A stretch of DNA of 52,856 bases from an uncultured Bacteroidales bacterium (GTDB lineage Bacteria > Bacteroidota > Bacteroidia > Bacteroidales > P3). Below, piece after piece: positions 9,145 through 18,572 of this stretch. The translations under genes and the position numbers were made by a program. Each line of letters starts with the position of its first letter. Positions within the stretch are counted from its first letter, which is position 1. The stretch spans positions 1-52,856 of the forward strand of contig CAMVMF010000016.1 in the NCBI GenBank assembly GCA_947168515.1, read 5' to 3'. Under the pieces are notes generated by a model, which saw nothing but the letters and a program-made list of their open reading frames with translations, made no database searches and was not told the origin of the DNA.

Positions 9145-10845
9145 ATGAAAGAGCAGAAAGATTTGGAGAAGACACAACCCGAAGAAACCCTTAAACAACA
9201 AGATATGCCTAAGCAGAAGGCCGCTCCGGTGGAGCCCACCCCCGACATGGGCGACGACGACAATGTGGCCACTGCTGAGGAGATGGAAGCTTTTATCCGC
9301 GACCGCCGCGAAAAAGAACGCGAGAAGAAGGAGAAGCGGGAAGACGACAAGACCGATGTCTTTGGCGAATTTGTGGCACCAGAGAACTCCATCGACCCCT
9401 ACCTCGACCCCGACCCCACGCTGCCATGGGTGAAATACAACGAGAGCATATTCCTCAGCCGAGGCTGCAGGGCATGCCCACGTTCCTATGAACCCGTTAG
9501 CGACATGGAGACCCACAGCTGCAGCAAGGTGACCTCCACCAACTGGATGAAAGGCATCCGGCAGCCCGGTGGCACCCCCTTTGACTGTGTGGAGGTGCGT
9601 TTCAAGAACAATCGAAAGGACTTCTACCGCCTGCCCGATGGCTTGGAGGTGACGGAAGGAGACGTCGTGGCTGTGGAAGGCATGCCCGGGCATGACGTAG
9701 GCATTGTCAGCCTCACGGGCGAAGTGTGCCGCATACAGATGAAGAAACACCATGTGGACCCGAAAGGAGAGAATATTAAAAAACTCTTCCGGCGCGCCAA
9801 AAGTGCCGACATCGAACGTTGGGCCGAGAGCATAAAGGGCGAACAGAACGCCTTGCTGAAGACCCGCCAAATCACCCAGCAGATGAATCTGGAGATGAAG
9901 GTGAACGACGTGGAGTATCAGGGCGACAACTCCAAAGCCATCTTCTACTATACGGCCGAAGACCGGGTGGACTTTCGTCAGCTCATCAAGGTGTTGGCCG
10001 AGGAGTTCCATGTACGCATCGAGATGAAACAGATTGGTGTGCGCCAAGAGGCCGGCAAAGTGGGCGGCTTGGGGACCTGTGGCAGGGAACTCTGCTGCAG
10101 CACCTGGCTGACCAATTTCAAGTCGGTGACAACCAGTGCCGCCAAAACCCAACAGATTCTTCCCAATCCGCAGAAGTTGGCAGGACAGTGTGGCAAACTG
10201 AAATGTTGCCTTAATTTCGAATGCGAAGTCTACGCCGACGCCCTGAAGAAGTTCCCGCCCGCAAACACGCCTATCCGTTTCAAGAAAGGTCTGGCCCTGT
10301 ATAAGAAAACAGATGTCTTCCGCGGCATTATGTGGTACGCCTACGAGGGTGAGGGTGAGCTGTATGCCATCCCGGCAGAGAGTGTGAAGAAACTCATTGA
10401 GATGAACCACAACCAAGAGTATCCCGAGAAGCTGGAAGACTTCCAGGTGGAGCTGATGTCGACTGCTGCCTTGATACAGGAGGGCAACACCGCAGAGTTC
10501 GAACGCGAGCTGCGCCGCATGGCAGACGACGCTGGCGAGGGCGGCGATGCCAACCAGCAGACCGAAGAGCATAAGGACAACCGTCGCGAACGCAAAGGTG
10601 GTGACCGTAAAGGCGGTGACCGCAAGGGCGGCGACCGCAAGGGTGGCGACAACGGCGACCGGCCTCGCAACGACGGACACCCACGTGGCGGCGACCCCAA
10701 ACGCGGCGACCAGCGGCCACGCCACGGCGACCATCCGCGCGAGGAGCAGCGCCAAAGGCTGAACGACCAGGCACAACGGGTGAACAACAACCGACACAGC
10801 GGTGCCCGCAACAATCCCCGCCGCAGTAGCAACAAAGGGAACTGA
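9145..10845 (+). CDS. ricT: RicT/YaaT-like PSP1 domain protein with basic C-terminal repeats
   Basis: The 566-aa product contains the PSP1 domain of RicT/YaaT proteins, with the diagnostic cysteine block GGLGTCGRELCC at about residue 305 and CGKLKCCLNFE shortly after. In Bacillus subtilis, RicT is part of an Fe-S complex that affects RNA processing and development; the role in Bacteroidota is not established. The N-terminal about 90 residues are charged and low complexity. The last about 90 residues are a Gly/Arg/Asp/Asn-rich tail with four exact RKGGD repeats encoded by 10591-10650, suggestive of nucleic-acid contact. It lies 61 bp after holB and 17 bp before gldH. Confidence 0.88.
   Translation: MKEQKDLEKTQPEETLKQQDMPKQKAAPVEPTPDMGDDDNVATAEEMEAFIRDRREKEREKKEKREDDKTDVFGEFVAPENSIDPYLDPDPTLPWVKYNESIFLSRGCRACPRSYEPVSDMETHSCSKVTSTNWMKGIRQPGGTPFDCVEVRFKNNRKDFYRLPDGLEVTEGDVVAVEGMPGHDVGIVSLTGEVCRIQMKKHHVDPKGENIKKLFRRAKSADIERWAESIKGEQNALLKTRQITQQMNLEMKVNDVEYQGDNSKAIFYYTAEDRVDFRQLIKVLAEEFHVRIEMKQIGVRQEAGKVGGLGTCGRELCCSTWLTNFKSVTTSAAKTQQILPNPQKLAGQCGKLKCCLNFECEVYADALKKFPPANTPIRFKKGLALYKKTDVFRGIMWYAYEGEGELYAIPAESVKKLIEMNHNQEYPEKLEDFQVELMSTAALIQEGNTAEFERELRRMADDAGEGGDANQQTEEHKDNRRERKGGDRKGGDRKGGDRKGGDNGDRPRNDGHPRGGDPKRGDQRPRHGDHPREEQRQRLNDQAQRVNNNRHSGARNNPRRSSNKGN
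10591..10650 (+). repeat. Four 15-bp tandem repeats encoding RKGGD
   Basis: Four consecutive 15-bp units differ only at synonymous third positions and each encode Arg-Lys-Gly-Gly-Asp. Synonymous divergence suggests the repeat is kept at protein level. Unit length is a multiple of three, so copy changes stay in frame. Confidence 0.9.
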
Positions 10846-10862
10846 GAAATAATATAAGTAAT

Positions 10863-11336
10863 ATGCAGAAACACAGAATAATGATATTGATAGCCTGCGT
10901 GGCTTTGCTGTTTCAGAGCTGCGACAAGAAGGTCTTTTATGCTGCTGAGCGCGATGTGGACGAGACGGGTTGGAACATGAACGAATACGTGAAATACGAC
11001 GTGGCCGTGGAGGACACCCTGCAGATATATGATTTCTACATCGACGTGCGCAACAGTGTGCATTACCCTAAGGCCAACACGTTCTTTTTCATCAATACCA
11101 CCTTCCCCGACGGAAGCGTGGCCTACGACACATTGGAGTGCCCGCTGGCCGATGTTACGGGCCACTGGTACGGCAAGCGCACAGGCCGCTATGTCGACAG
11201 CCGTTTCGTATTCCGCCGCCATGTCATCTTCCCCAAGTCCGGCAACTACCATTTTGAGATTGGGCATGGCATGCGCGACACCAATGTGACGGGGCTGAAG
11301 AGCGTGGGACTGCGCATAGAGCGTATCGGCAAATAA
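10863..11336 (+). CDS. gldH: GldH-like gliding motility lipoprotein
   Basis: This 157-aa protein has a lipoprotein signal (LLFQSC, lipid-attached Cys near residue 20) and matches GldH, a lipoprotein first found in gliding Flavobacteria and kept in many non-gliding Bacteroidota. Its exact job in such species is unknown. A second in-frame ATG six codons downstream could also start the signal peptide. It sits between ricT and pbp1A, an arrangement I recall as common in Bacteroidales. Nothing suggests this organism glides. Confidence 0.85.
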   Translation: MQKHRIMILIACVALLFQSCDKKVFYAAERDVDETGWNMNEYVKYDVAVEDTLQIYDFYIDVRNSVHYPKANTFFFINTTFPDGSVAYDTLECPLADVTGHWYGKRTGRYVDSRFVFRRHVIFPKSGNYHFEIGHGMRDTNVTGLKSVGLRIERIGK

Positions 11337-11370
11337 AAAATTGATTTCAAGACTCCTAATACCTATCAAT

Positions 11371-13626
11371 ATGGCAAAGAAACAGAAAGAACTGCGTGAC
11401 AATACAATCCAAACAGCGTGGAAGATTTTCGCCGGTTTTTGGATTTTTGTCTTCCTCTTTTTCACCCTGCTGTCCCTGGGATGGCTGGGCTTTATGCCTT
11501 CGTTTGAAGAATTAGAGAATCCTAAGAGCAATCAGGCCACCGAGGTGATATCTGCCGACGGCGAAATACTGGGATTTATTGGCGTGGAAAACCGCTCCAA
11601 CGTCAACTACAGCGAGCTTTCGCCCAATTTGGTCAACGCCTTGATAGCCACAGAGGATGTACGTTTCTATAAGCATTCGGGCATTGACCCACGCAGCCTT
11701 TTCCGTGTATTCTTCAAGACCCTCATCGGACGCCATAGCAGCAGCGGCGGCGGCAGTACCATCACCCAGCAGTTGGCCAAAAACCTGTTTCCGCGTGAGC
11801 ACAAAGGCAAGATAGGCACTGTCTTCTCGAAGTTCAAAGAGTGGGTGGTGGCAGTCAAATTGGAGCACAACTACTCGAAACAGGAGATAATAGCCATGTA
11901 TTTCAATACGGTGGACTTCGGCAGCAACTCCTTCGGTATCAAAACAGCCGCCAAGACGTTTTTCGACAAAACACCTGCAGATCTTTCCGTGACAGAATCT
12001 GCCACGCTGGTGGGCCTGCTGAAAGCCCCCACGGCCTACAGCCCCATCTTGCACCCCGACAACTCATTGGCCCGCCGCAACACGGTGCTCTCACAGATGC
12101 ACAAATACGGCTATCTGAACGACGAAGAATATGAGAAATATCTTGAAGAGCCTTTGGACGTTTCGAATTATACGCCTCAGAGCCATAATGACGGTTTGGC
12201 CACCTACCTGCGTGAGTATATCCGCAACTACATGAAAGACTGGTGCAAGCATCATCGCAACAATGACGGAGAGCACTACGATGTTCATAAAGACGGCCTA
12301 CGCATATATACCACTATCGACTCCCGCATGCAACGCTATGCCGAGGCCGCTGTGCGCGAGCACATGAGCAAGGAGGTGCAGCCCCAGTTCAACCGCGAAC
12401 TCCGCTCCCGAGGAGGCAATCCTTTCTGCGACATCGATGCCGCACAGCAGGAGAAGATCTTGGTGCAGGCCATGAAGGGTTCGGACCGCTACTACCAGCT
12501 ACATCACAACCAAGGCAAAAGCGAAAAGGAGATTCGTGCCATTTTCAAGGAAAAGGTGAAGATGAAGGTGTTCTCCTGGAAGGGCAACATCGACACGGTG
12601 ATGTCGCCTTGGGACTCGCTACTATACTACAAGAAATTCCTCAATGTGGGCATGATGTCCGTTGAGCCGGGCACAGGCTATGTGAAGGCTTATGTGGGCG
12701 GCATCAACTACCGCTACTTCAAATACGACAACGTGATGAGCCACCGCCAGGTGGGCTCCACCTTCAAACCCTTTGTCTATACGATGGCATTGCAAGACCT
12801 GGGCATGTATCCCTGCACCGAGGTCCCCAATGCACAAGTCTGTTTCGAACAATGGGGGCAGCCCGACTGGTGCCCGAAGAACTCCACCAACGAGCGCGAG
12901 AACCAGATGGTCACCCTCAAATGGGCCTTGGCCCACTCGGTCAACTGGGTGTCGGCCTATCTGATGAAGCAGGGCTCTCCAGAACAGGTGATTAGCATAG
13001 CACGCAAAATGGGTGTCACCAGCGACATAGACGCTGTACCCGCCATCTGTGTGGGCACGCCCGAAATCACCGTCTACGAGATGGCCGGAGCCATGGCCAC
13101 CTTCGCCAACAAGGGCGAGTACGTAGAGCCTATCTTCATCACCCGCATCGAAGACAGCAAGGGTACCGTCCTCGACCGTTTCACCCCCGAACGCCATGAG
13201 GCCATCAGCGAGCGCACAGCCTATATGATGATAGAGCTGATGAAAGGTGTGGTGCAAAGCGGAACAGGCGTGCGCCTCAACTACAAATATAAACTCAGCG
13301 ATTACAGCACTGCCATTGCGGGCAAGACTGGCACCACACAGAACAACTCCGACTGCTGGTTTGTCGGACTCACCCCCAAACTGGCCACGGCCATCTGGAC
13401 AGGCGGCGAGGTGCGCAGCATCCATTTCCGCAACATGACCTTCGGCCAAGGTGCCGCCCAGGCCCTGCCCATCTTTGGACACTTCATGCGCAGCATCTAT
13501 AGCGACAAATCGCTGAAATTCCCGCGTGGCGATTTTGAACGGCCCAATGTTCCGCTGGATGTGGAGCTAGACTGCTCGAAATTCCAACAAGAAATACAGG
13601 AAGAGGAACCCTTCTACGACTTCTAA
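11371..13626 (+). CDS. Bifunctional penicillin-binding protein 1A
   Basis: This 751-aa class A penicillin-binding protein polymerises and crosslinks peptidoglycan. After a cytoplasmic stub and one membrane anchor (about residues 18-40) come the GT51 transglycosylase motifs EDVRFYKHSG, GGSTITQQLAKN and KQEIIAMYFNTVDFG. The transpeptidase domain has the active-site SxxK as GSTFKPF, SxN as SVN and KTG as AGKTGTTQ. The start is the ATG at 11371; the upstream TTG at 11341 is not convincing. It follows gldH by 34 bp and precedes rlmN by 2 bp, so pbp1A and rlmN are almost certainly translated from one message. Confidence 0.95.
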   Translation: MAKKQKELRDNTIQTAWKIFAGFWIFVFLFFTLLSLGWLGFMPSFEELENPKSNQATEVISADGEILGFIGVENRSNVNYSELSPNLVNALIATEDVRFYKHSGIDPRSLFRVFFKTLIGRHSSSGGGSTITQQLAKNLFPREHKGKIGTVFSKFKEWVVAVKLEHNYSKQEIIAMYFNTVDFGSNSFGIKTAAKTFFDKTPADLSVTESATLVGLLKAPTAYSPILHPDNSLARRNTVLSQMHKYGYLNDEEYEKYLEEPLDVSNYTPQSHNDGLATYLREYIRNYMKDWCKHHRNNDGEHYDVHKDGLRIYTTIDSRMQRYAEAAVREHMSKEVQPQFNRELRSRGGNPFCDIDAAQQEKILVQAMKGSDRYYQLHHNQGKSEKEIRAIFKEKVKMKVFSWKGNIDTVMSPWDSLLYYKKFLNVGMMSVEPGTGYVKAYVGGINYRYFKYDNVMSHRQVGSTFKPFVYTMALQDLGMYPCTEVPNAQVCFEQWGQPDWCPKNSTNERENQMVTLKWALAHSVNWVSAYLMKQGSPEQVISIARKMGVTSDIDAVPAICVGTPEITVYEMAGAMATFANKGEYVEPIFITRIEDSKGTVLDRFTPERHEAISERTAYMMIELMKGVVQSGTGVRLNYKYKLSDYSTAIAGKTGTTQNNSDCWFVGLTPKLATAIWTGGEVRSIHFRNMTFGQGAAQALPIFGHFMRSIYSDKSLKFPRGDFERPNVPLDVELDCSKFQQEIQEEEPFYDF

Positions 13627-13628
13627 CC

Positions 13629-14927
13629 ATGGCCCACGAAATGATGAACATTTTTGGAATGACCTTCGAACAGCTCGGGCAACTCTGTGCCGACGAGGGG
13701 ATGCCCAAATTCGCCGCAAAGCAGATATGCGACTGGCTGTATGCCAAACATGTCGACAGCATCGACGCCATGACCAATCTCTCACTGAAAGCGCGGGCAC
13801 GGCTGAACGAAATTGCTTTCATCGGTCGTCACGCTCCGGTGGACTGTCAGATCTCGACTGACGGCACCAAGAAATACCTCTTCAGAATTGAGAATGGAGA
13901 AAGGAGAATGGAGAATTATCCAGATGCGGAAGCCAATTCCCAATTCTCAACTCCCAATTCTCAATTCTCAATTCCCAATTCCCAATTCTCAATTCCCAAT
14001 TCCCAATTCTCAACTCCCAATTCTCAATTCTCAACTCCCAATTCTCAATTCCCAACTCTCAATTCTCAATTCTCAACTCCCAATTCTCAATTCTCAACTC
14101 CCAATTCCCAATTCTCAACTCCCAATTCTCAATTCCCAATTCTCAATTCTCAATTAAATAAGTATGTCGAGGCGGTGTTTATCCCCGACGGTGACCGTGG
14201 TACGCTGTGCGTCTCCTGCCAAATAGGTTGCAAGATGGGCTGCCGTTTCTGCGTCACAGGGCAGCAAGGATTCCATGGCAGCCTAGACACCTCTGAAATC
14301 CTGAACCAGATTTTCTCCATCCCCGAATTTGACCGCCTCACTAATATAGTATATATGGGTATGGGCGAACCCATGGACAATTTGGACAACGTGCTCCGTA
14401 GCACCCAGGTGCTCACCGCCCCTTGGGGACTTGGATGGAGTCCCCACCGCATCACGGTCTCCACCGTAGGCATCATCCCGGGGCTGCGCCGTTTTCTCGA
14501 CGAGAGCCAGTGCCACGTAGCCGTCAGCCTGCACAACCCTTTCGCTGCCGAACGGCTGAACATCATGCCCATGCAGAAAGCCTACCCCATAGCCAATGTG
14601 GTGGCCCTGCTCAGGCAGTATGACTGGAGCGGCCAACGGCGCATCTCCTTCGAATACACTATGTTCAAAGGACTCAACGACGACACCCACCATGCCGCCG
14701 AACTGGTACGCCTGCTCAAGGGGCTTTATTGCCGTGTCAACCTCATCCGCTTCCACTCCTCGCCCGACACCCCATTCAAAACCGCCTCGTCCCAGGCCAT
14801 GGAACGTTTCAAAGACTACCTCAACAGCCATGGCATCACCTGCACCATCCGCGCCTCACGCGGCGAAGACATCATGGCCGCCTGCGGCCTCCTGGCCGGA
14901 CAGGCAAAACATAGTTCAAAACAATAG
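13629..14927 (+). CDS. rlmN: 23S rRNA (adenine2503-C2)-methyltransferase RlmN with a heptamer-repeat insert
   Basis: RlmN is a radical SAM enzyme that methylates C2 of A2503 in 23S rRNA and A37 of some tRNAs. Visible are the CxxxCxxC cluster motif [16 protein letters not shown], and the C-terminal [10 protein letters not shown] with the methyl-carrying Cys. The product is 432 aa instead of the usual about 345. The excess is an insert at about residues 86-176, between KKYLF and the normal continuation [14 protein letters not shown]. The insert is a run of NSQFS(T/I)P units encoded by a 7-bp repeat. It is in frame here, so the enzyme may still be made, but any gain or loss of one unit would break it. 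Compare the finding on phase variation. Confidence 0.93.
   Translation: MAHEMMNIFGMTFEQLGQLCADEGMPKFAAKQICDWLYAKHVDSIDAMTNLSLKARARLNEIAFIGRHAPVDCQISTDGTKKYLFRIENGERRMENYPDAEANSQFSTPNSQFSIPNSQFSIPNSQFSTPNSQFSTPNSQFPTLNSQFSTPNSQFSTPNSQFSTPNSQFPILNSQLNKYVEAVFIPDGDRGTLCVSCQIGCKMGCRFCVTGQQGFHGSLDTSEILNQIFSIPEFDRLTNIVYMGMGEPMDNLDNVLRSTQVLTAPWGLGWSPHRITVSTVGIIPGLRRFLDESQCHVAVSLHNPFAAERLNIMPMQKAYPIANVVALLRQYDWSGQRRISFEYTMFKGLNDDTHHAAELVRLLKGLYCRVNLIRFHSSPDTPFKTASSQAMERFKDYLNSHGITCTIRASRGEDIMAACGLLAGQAKHSSKQ
13884..13917 (+). repeat. Inverted partner segment of the rlmN heptamer array
   Basis: A purine-rich stretch built from GAGAAT(T/G)GAGAA-type units lies just before the array. It is roughly the reverse complement of the downstream AATTCTC units, so left arm and array could form an imperfect hairpin in DNA or RNA. 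It is translated as part of the RlmN insert. Confidence 0.6.
13934..14155 (+). repeat. Heptamer array (AAYTCYC x about 31) inside rlmN
   Basis: About 31 consecutive 7-bp units, nearly all AATTCTC, AATTCCC or AACTCCC, plus a final AATT. Three units make 21 bp, so the translation repeats every seven residues (Asn-Ser-Gln-Phe-Ser-Thr/Ile-Pro). Read in this direction the array has no stop in any of the three frames. One alternative frame meets TAA directly after the array, at 14155-14157. The same heptamer occurs as short runs in intergenic DNA at about 18795, 19014 and 20298. Confidence 0.97.
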
Positions 14928-14962
14928 TTCACTCCACACCCTACATATCACCTGACACCTTT

Positions 14963-16474
14963 ATGACATTCAATTCAATAGAATTCGCAATATTTCTTCC
15001 ATTAGTTTTGCTGCTATACTGGATTGTGTTTGACATTGGTGCCAAACATTGTCGTCACCAATTAAAACTCCAGAACCTCTTTATACTTCTTGCCAGTTAT
15101 CTTTTCTATGGATGGTGGGACTGGCGTTTTCTGATTCTCATTGTATTCACCTCTTTTTGCTCATGGGGCAGTGGGATATGGATGCAACATGTAACAGAAA
15201 AGAGTCTTCGCAAAGATGGCAGCAGCGACCCCACTTCAAACACCTCCACTACCATTCGGGCTCGGCGATGGATAGCCGCAAGCAACATAGTCATAAACCT
15301 GCTCATTTTAGCCATCTTTAAATACTATAATTTCTTCATTTCAGAAATTGCTCAACTGTTTTCCATCCCCAAAGAGGACTTATTGTTAAAGATAATACTT
15401 CCGGTCGGAATTTCATTCTACACATTCCAAGCACTCTCCTATTCCATAGACGTATACAAGGGCAAGATCAAACCCACTAAGGACATAATTGCCTTTTTTG
15501 CTTACATAGCATTCTTTCCACAACTCGTTGCAGGTCCTATAGAACGTGCCACCAACTTATTGCCCCAATTCTTGGAAAAAAGGAAATTCAGCTATTCCAT
15601 GGCAGCTGATGGCATGAGACAGATATTGTGGGGACTTTTCAAAAAGATTGTTGTCGCCGACAACTGTGCTGTGTTTGTCAACCATGTGTTCTCATCCCCT
15701 TCTGAACAAAACGGATGCAACCTATTATTAGCTGCCATCCTGTTCACATTCCAAATTTATGGTGACTTTTCAGGATACAGCGACATTGCTATTGGTACCG
15801 CCAAACTATTTGGGATTAGACTGATGCAAAACTTCAAAACCCCATACTTCAGCCGCGATATTGCTGAGTTTTGGCGCCGCTGGCACATCTCGCTGACCAC
15901 TTGGTTCAGAGACTATGTTTACATTCCTCTGGGAGGCAGCAGGGTATCCAAAGCTAAAATAGTACGCAACACTTTCGCCATCTTTCTCTTAAGCGGAGTT
16001 TGGCATGGAGCAGGATGGACATTCATAGCCTGGGGTGCATATCATGCCACACTATTTTTACCCCTTATCCTGACAAATAAAAACCGGAAAAATCTTAATC
16101 AAGTAGCCTCCGGGAAACTACTACCCAGTTTGAAGGAAACTGGGCAGATGGGATTAACATTTCTTTTTGTACTTGTCGGATGGATCCTCTTTCGGTCAGA
16201 GAGCATAAGTCAATTTTGGGATTATCTATGCGGCATGTGGCAGTGGGGTACCTTACGAGCCTGCTACCGCTGTTTTACCCTGTGGCAAGTGCGTACACCC
16301 ATACTCCTTGCCCTACTTATGCTAACTATCGAATGGATTCAGCGCAACAAAGAACATGGACTCCAGATAAACGTACCGGCCTGGCCTCTCCGATACGCTA
16401 TATACTGTATAGTTAGCATCACTATCATCTGTTTCTATTCACAACCCGTCACCTTTATTTACTTTCAATTCTAA
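14963..16474 (+). CDS. MBOAT family O-acyltransferase (AlgI/DltB-like)
   Basis: This 503-aa polytopic membrane protein belongs to the MBOAT family, whose AlgI/PatA/DltB members move acetyl or other acyl groups across the inner membrane for modification of extracellular polymers. The two conserved His blocks are WRRWHISLTTWFRDYVYIPLG (landmark near residue 305) and GVWHGAGWTFIAWG near residue 347. It overlaps the next gene by one base (TAATG), a strong sign of coupling. The pair is visibly more AT-rich than rlmN upstream and may be horizontally acquired or fast-evolving. The polymer that is acylated is unknown. Confidence 0.92.
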   Translation: MTFNSIEFAIFLPLVLLLYWIVFDIGAKHCRHQLKLQNLFILLASYLFYGWWDWRFLILIVFTSFCSWGSGIWMQHVTEKSLRKDGSSDPTSNTSTTIRARRWIAASNIVINLLILAIFKYYNFFISEIAQLFSIPKEDLLLKIILPVGISFYTFQALSYSIDVYKGKIKPTKDIIAFFAYIAFFPQLVAGPIERATNLLPQFLEKRKFSYSMAADGMRQILWGLFKKIVVADNCAVFVNHVFSSPSEQNGCNLLLAAILFTFQIYGDFSGYSDIAIGTAKLFGIRLMQNFKTPYFSRDIAEFWRRWHISLTTWFRDYVYIPLGGSRVSKAKIVRNTFAIFLLSGVWHGAGWTFIAWGAYHATLFLPLILTNKNRKNLNQVASGKLLPSLKETGQMGLTFLFVLVGWILFRSESISQFWDYLCGMWQWGTLRACYRCFTLWQVRTPILLALLMLTIEWIQRNKEHGLQINVPAWPLRYAIYCIVSITIICFYSQPVTFIYFQF

Positions 16475-17499
16475 TGAAACGGTTTCTCCTCAAATTCATC
16501 GTCCTATTTATATTGTTGGATGGATATATTGCATGGTATGCCATTACTGTATACCCCAACCTATGCGGCGAGATGGACAATTTAGGGCAGATACCCTTTG
16601 GGTCAGAATACACCTTGCGGATGGATTCAGTTTATCCTATCAACGACATCTTTATCCAAAATATCTATGCCGACCAAATTGATTCCACCCCAGCAAAGGC
16701 CATATACACAATCGGTGACTCCTTCTCAGCCCAGGACAAACTGGGGTATCAGCAGTTCCTCGGAGAATCACTTGGCGACACCATTTACAACATCCTTCAT
16801 CACTTTGAAATATCAGCAGAAGACCTCTTCTGCCAGCTTATCAACTCTGGGCTGATCAGCCCAGGAAGCACCGTAATCGTAGAATCGGTCGAACGATCCA
16901 TGGTCAAACGTCTCTGCGAAATCAAACTAGACGGACAGCTGTCCCAAGAACCTCCCCAAAGAATCACTAATGGGAATGGGAAGATGGACCTTCTCAACGG
17001 GGCTGCTTCCAAAATAAGAATGACTCTCGGATATAAGAACCCTATTGTTCGTTACAAAACAAGTATCGACCTATTCTCGCACTCCACCATACACAACGAG
17101 CTATATATATTTAATTCTAAGTGGGACAGTTATGAATATGGGCAAGACGGCGACCTATTATTTCAAAATATAGATAGCCAAGCATATGATATTGCCTTTA
17201 GCAACCTATATAGGTTAAAAGAACTAGCACATGCCAAAAACATCCGGTTTATGTATCTCATTGCAGCAGACAAATACGATGTATACGAACCGTTTATCAA
17301 TAAGGAACATCCTCGCAACCCTACCCTAGATAATTGTCCTGATGAGCCCTGGGTTGTAAATACAAAGCCCATACTTCAAGAGAAAGCCCACCAAGGCATT
17401 AAGGATATCTACAGGATAAACGACACCCACTGGTCTCCCATAGGGGCAAAACTAGTAGCCAATTACCTGAAGAAGAAGTACGACAATCTAGCACAATAG
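16474..17499 (+). CDS. AlgX/AlgJ-like SGNH-fold acetyltransferase partner
   Basis: This 341-aa protein has an N-terminal membrane anchor (about residues 4-25) and an extracytoplasmic domain with IGDSFSAQ near residue 75 and NDTHWSPIGAKLVANYL near residue 315. These are the Ser and Asp-x-His blocks of the SGNH-like AlgJ/AlgX/DltD group, which pass the acyl group delivered by an MBOAT protein to a polysaccharide. The family call rests on those motifs and on the tight coupling to the MBOAT gene; the middle is divergent. It shares the AT-rich base composition of its partner. Confidence 0.78.
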   Translation: MKRFLLKFIVLFILLDGYIAWYAITVYPNLCGEMDNLGQIPFGSEYTLRMDSVYPINDIFIQNIYADQIDSTPAKAIYTIGDSFSAQDKLGYQQFLGESLGDTIYNILHHFEISAEDLFCQLINSGLISPGSTVIVESVERSMVKRLCEIKLDGQLSQEPPQRITNGNGKMDLLNGAASKIRMTLGYKNPIVRYKTSIDLFSHSTIHNELYIFNSKWDSYEYGQDGDLLFQNIDSQAYDIAFSNLYRLKELAHAKNIRFMYLIAADKYDVYEPFINKEHPRNPTLDNCPDEPWVVNTKPILQEKAHQGIKDIYRINDTHWSPIGAKLVANYLKKKYDNLAQ

Positions 17500-17924
17500 A
17501 ATCAGAGCAGAAACAGATATGTGTAAATGACACTCGTGTAGCATAAATGTATACGGGCGAAGACTTTTGAGGTCGCTTTTGACTTCAAATTCTACATTGG
17601 GCCACTCTTCAGCATAACCCAACTCCGCTCCAACAAACGGTGCAATAGTAGGAATCGTTTCTCTTCCGGACAACAGTCGAAAAAAGAACTATTTTATTGT
17701 CCAATACCCCAACAATTATCCGATTGGGGTAGAAGCCATAAGCGAAAACTCATGTGCAGATTGCAATTTTTTTTGCCTTTGACATACTAAAAAAACAAAA
17801 AATACGTAGAAAAGTTTTTTGATTGAAAAAAAATATGTATTTTTGCATCTTGAAATTAAATAGAAACTAAAAACGGATACTATCGAAACAAAACTATCAG
17901 TTCAACCCAAAAAAAGCGAAAGAA
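17500..17924. other. Intergenic region upstream of an ECF sigma gene
   Basis: This 425-bp AT-rich stretch holds the sigma gene promoter at its right end. The left part contains a minus-strand open frame of 61 codons (17488-17673) without motif or start context; it could be a decayed gene end, but nothing proves that. No RNA gene or terminator hairpin was found. Confidence 0.5.
17818..17845 (+). promoter_or_regulatory. Candidate promoter of the first ECF sigma gene
   Basis: TTTG at 17818-17821 and a perfect TATTTTTG at 17838-17845. The spacer is 16 bp, shorter than the usual 19-21, so the -7 box is better supported than the -33 box. The start codon is 79 bp downstream. Confidence 0.5.
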
Positions 17925-18518
17925 ATGACTGATGTATCATTGAGCACGCTCAGCGACAACGAGCTGATATTAGGTTATATGAACGGCAATTGTGCCTGTT
18001 TCGATGTTCTCCTTTCCCGTTATCAGGCAAAGGTATATGGCTACATCTTTTCTGTTGTGAAGGACAAAGATGTGGCAGACGATATTTTCCAAGATACTTT
18101 CTTTAAAGTTGTTGCTACCATCAACACCGGTGTCTATAAGGACGAGAACAAATTCATCCATTGGGTGATGCGCATAGCGCACAACCTGATTGTAGACTAC
18201 TTCCGTCGCAACAATAAGATGCCGCTGGTGCCCAATCGTCCCGACTGCGATGTGGTGGACACGCTGAAGCTCCATGACGAGAATGTCGAGCAGAGCATCA
18301 TGCGCCAGCAGACGAGCCGCAATATACGCAAACTGGTGCGCATGCTGCCTCCCGAACAGCGCAGGGTGGTCATCCTGCGTCATTATGGCAAATGCGACTT
18401 TAAGGACATTGCTGCCCGCACGGGTGTCAGCATCAATACTGCTTTGGGTCGTATGCGTTATGCTATCATCAACCTCCGCCGCCTGGCCGAGGAGCACAAC
18501 ATGTACATCGAGCTCTAA
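17925..18518 (+). CDS. ECF-type RNA polymerase sigma factor
   Basis: This 197-aa protein has the two conserved ECF regions. Sigma region 2 is at about residues 25-90 (DDIFQDTFFKVV, then HWVMRIAHNLIVDYFRR). Region 4 is at about residues 130-185, with a helix-turn-helix in CDFKDIAARTGVSINTALGRMRYA. It would direct core RNA polymerase to a specific promoter set. There is no adjacent anti-sigma gene: the downstream 500 bp are repeats. It faces the opposite way from the two sigma cassettes further right and is not closely similar to them by eye. Confidence 0.92.
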   Translation: MTDVSLSTLSDNELILGYMNGNCACFDVLLSRYQAKVYGYIFSVVKDKDVADDIFQDTFFKVVATINTGVYKDENKFIHWVMRIAHNLIVDYFRRNNKMPLVPNRPDCDVVDTLKLHDENVEQSIMRQQTSRNIRKLVRMLPPEQRRVVILRHYGKCDFKDIAARTGVSINTALGRMRYAIINLRRLAEEHNMYIEL

Positions 18519-18572
18519 TTCCCCGCCCATCCCCTCGAATAGAGAATTGAAGCCGGCCCCCGCCCTCCTTAT

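Noticed and set aside
9124..10797. A 557-codon minus-strand open frame
   Set aside because: It lies fully opposite ricT, which has clear family motifs. The GC-rich codon use of ricT leaves the antisense frame open by chance.
13934..14155. The AATTCTC array as a CRISPR
   Set aside because: Units are 7 bp with no unique spacers, and no cas genes are present. It is a simple sequence repeat inside a coding frame.
17488..17673. A 61-codon minus-strand open frame after the AlgX-like gene
   Set aside because: No start context, no known motif. It might be a decayed gene end, but there is nothing to support it.
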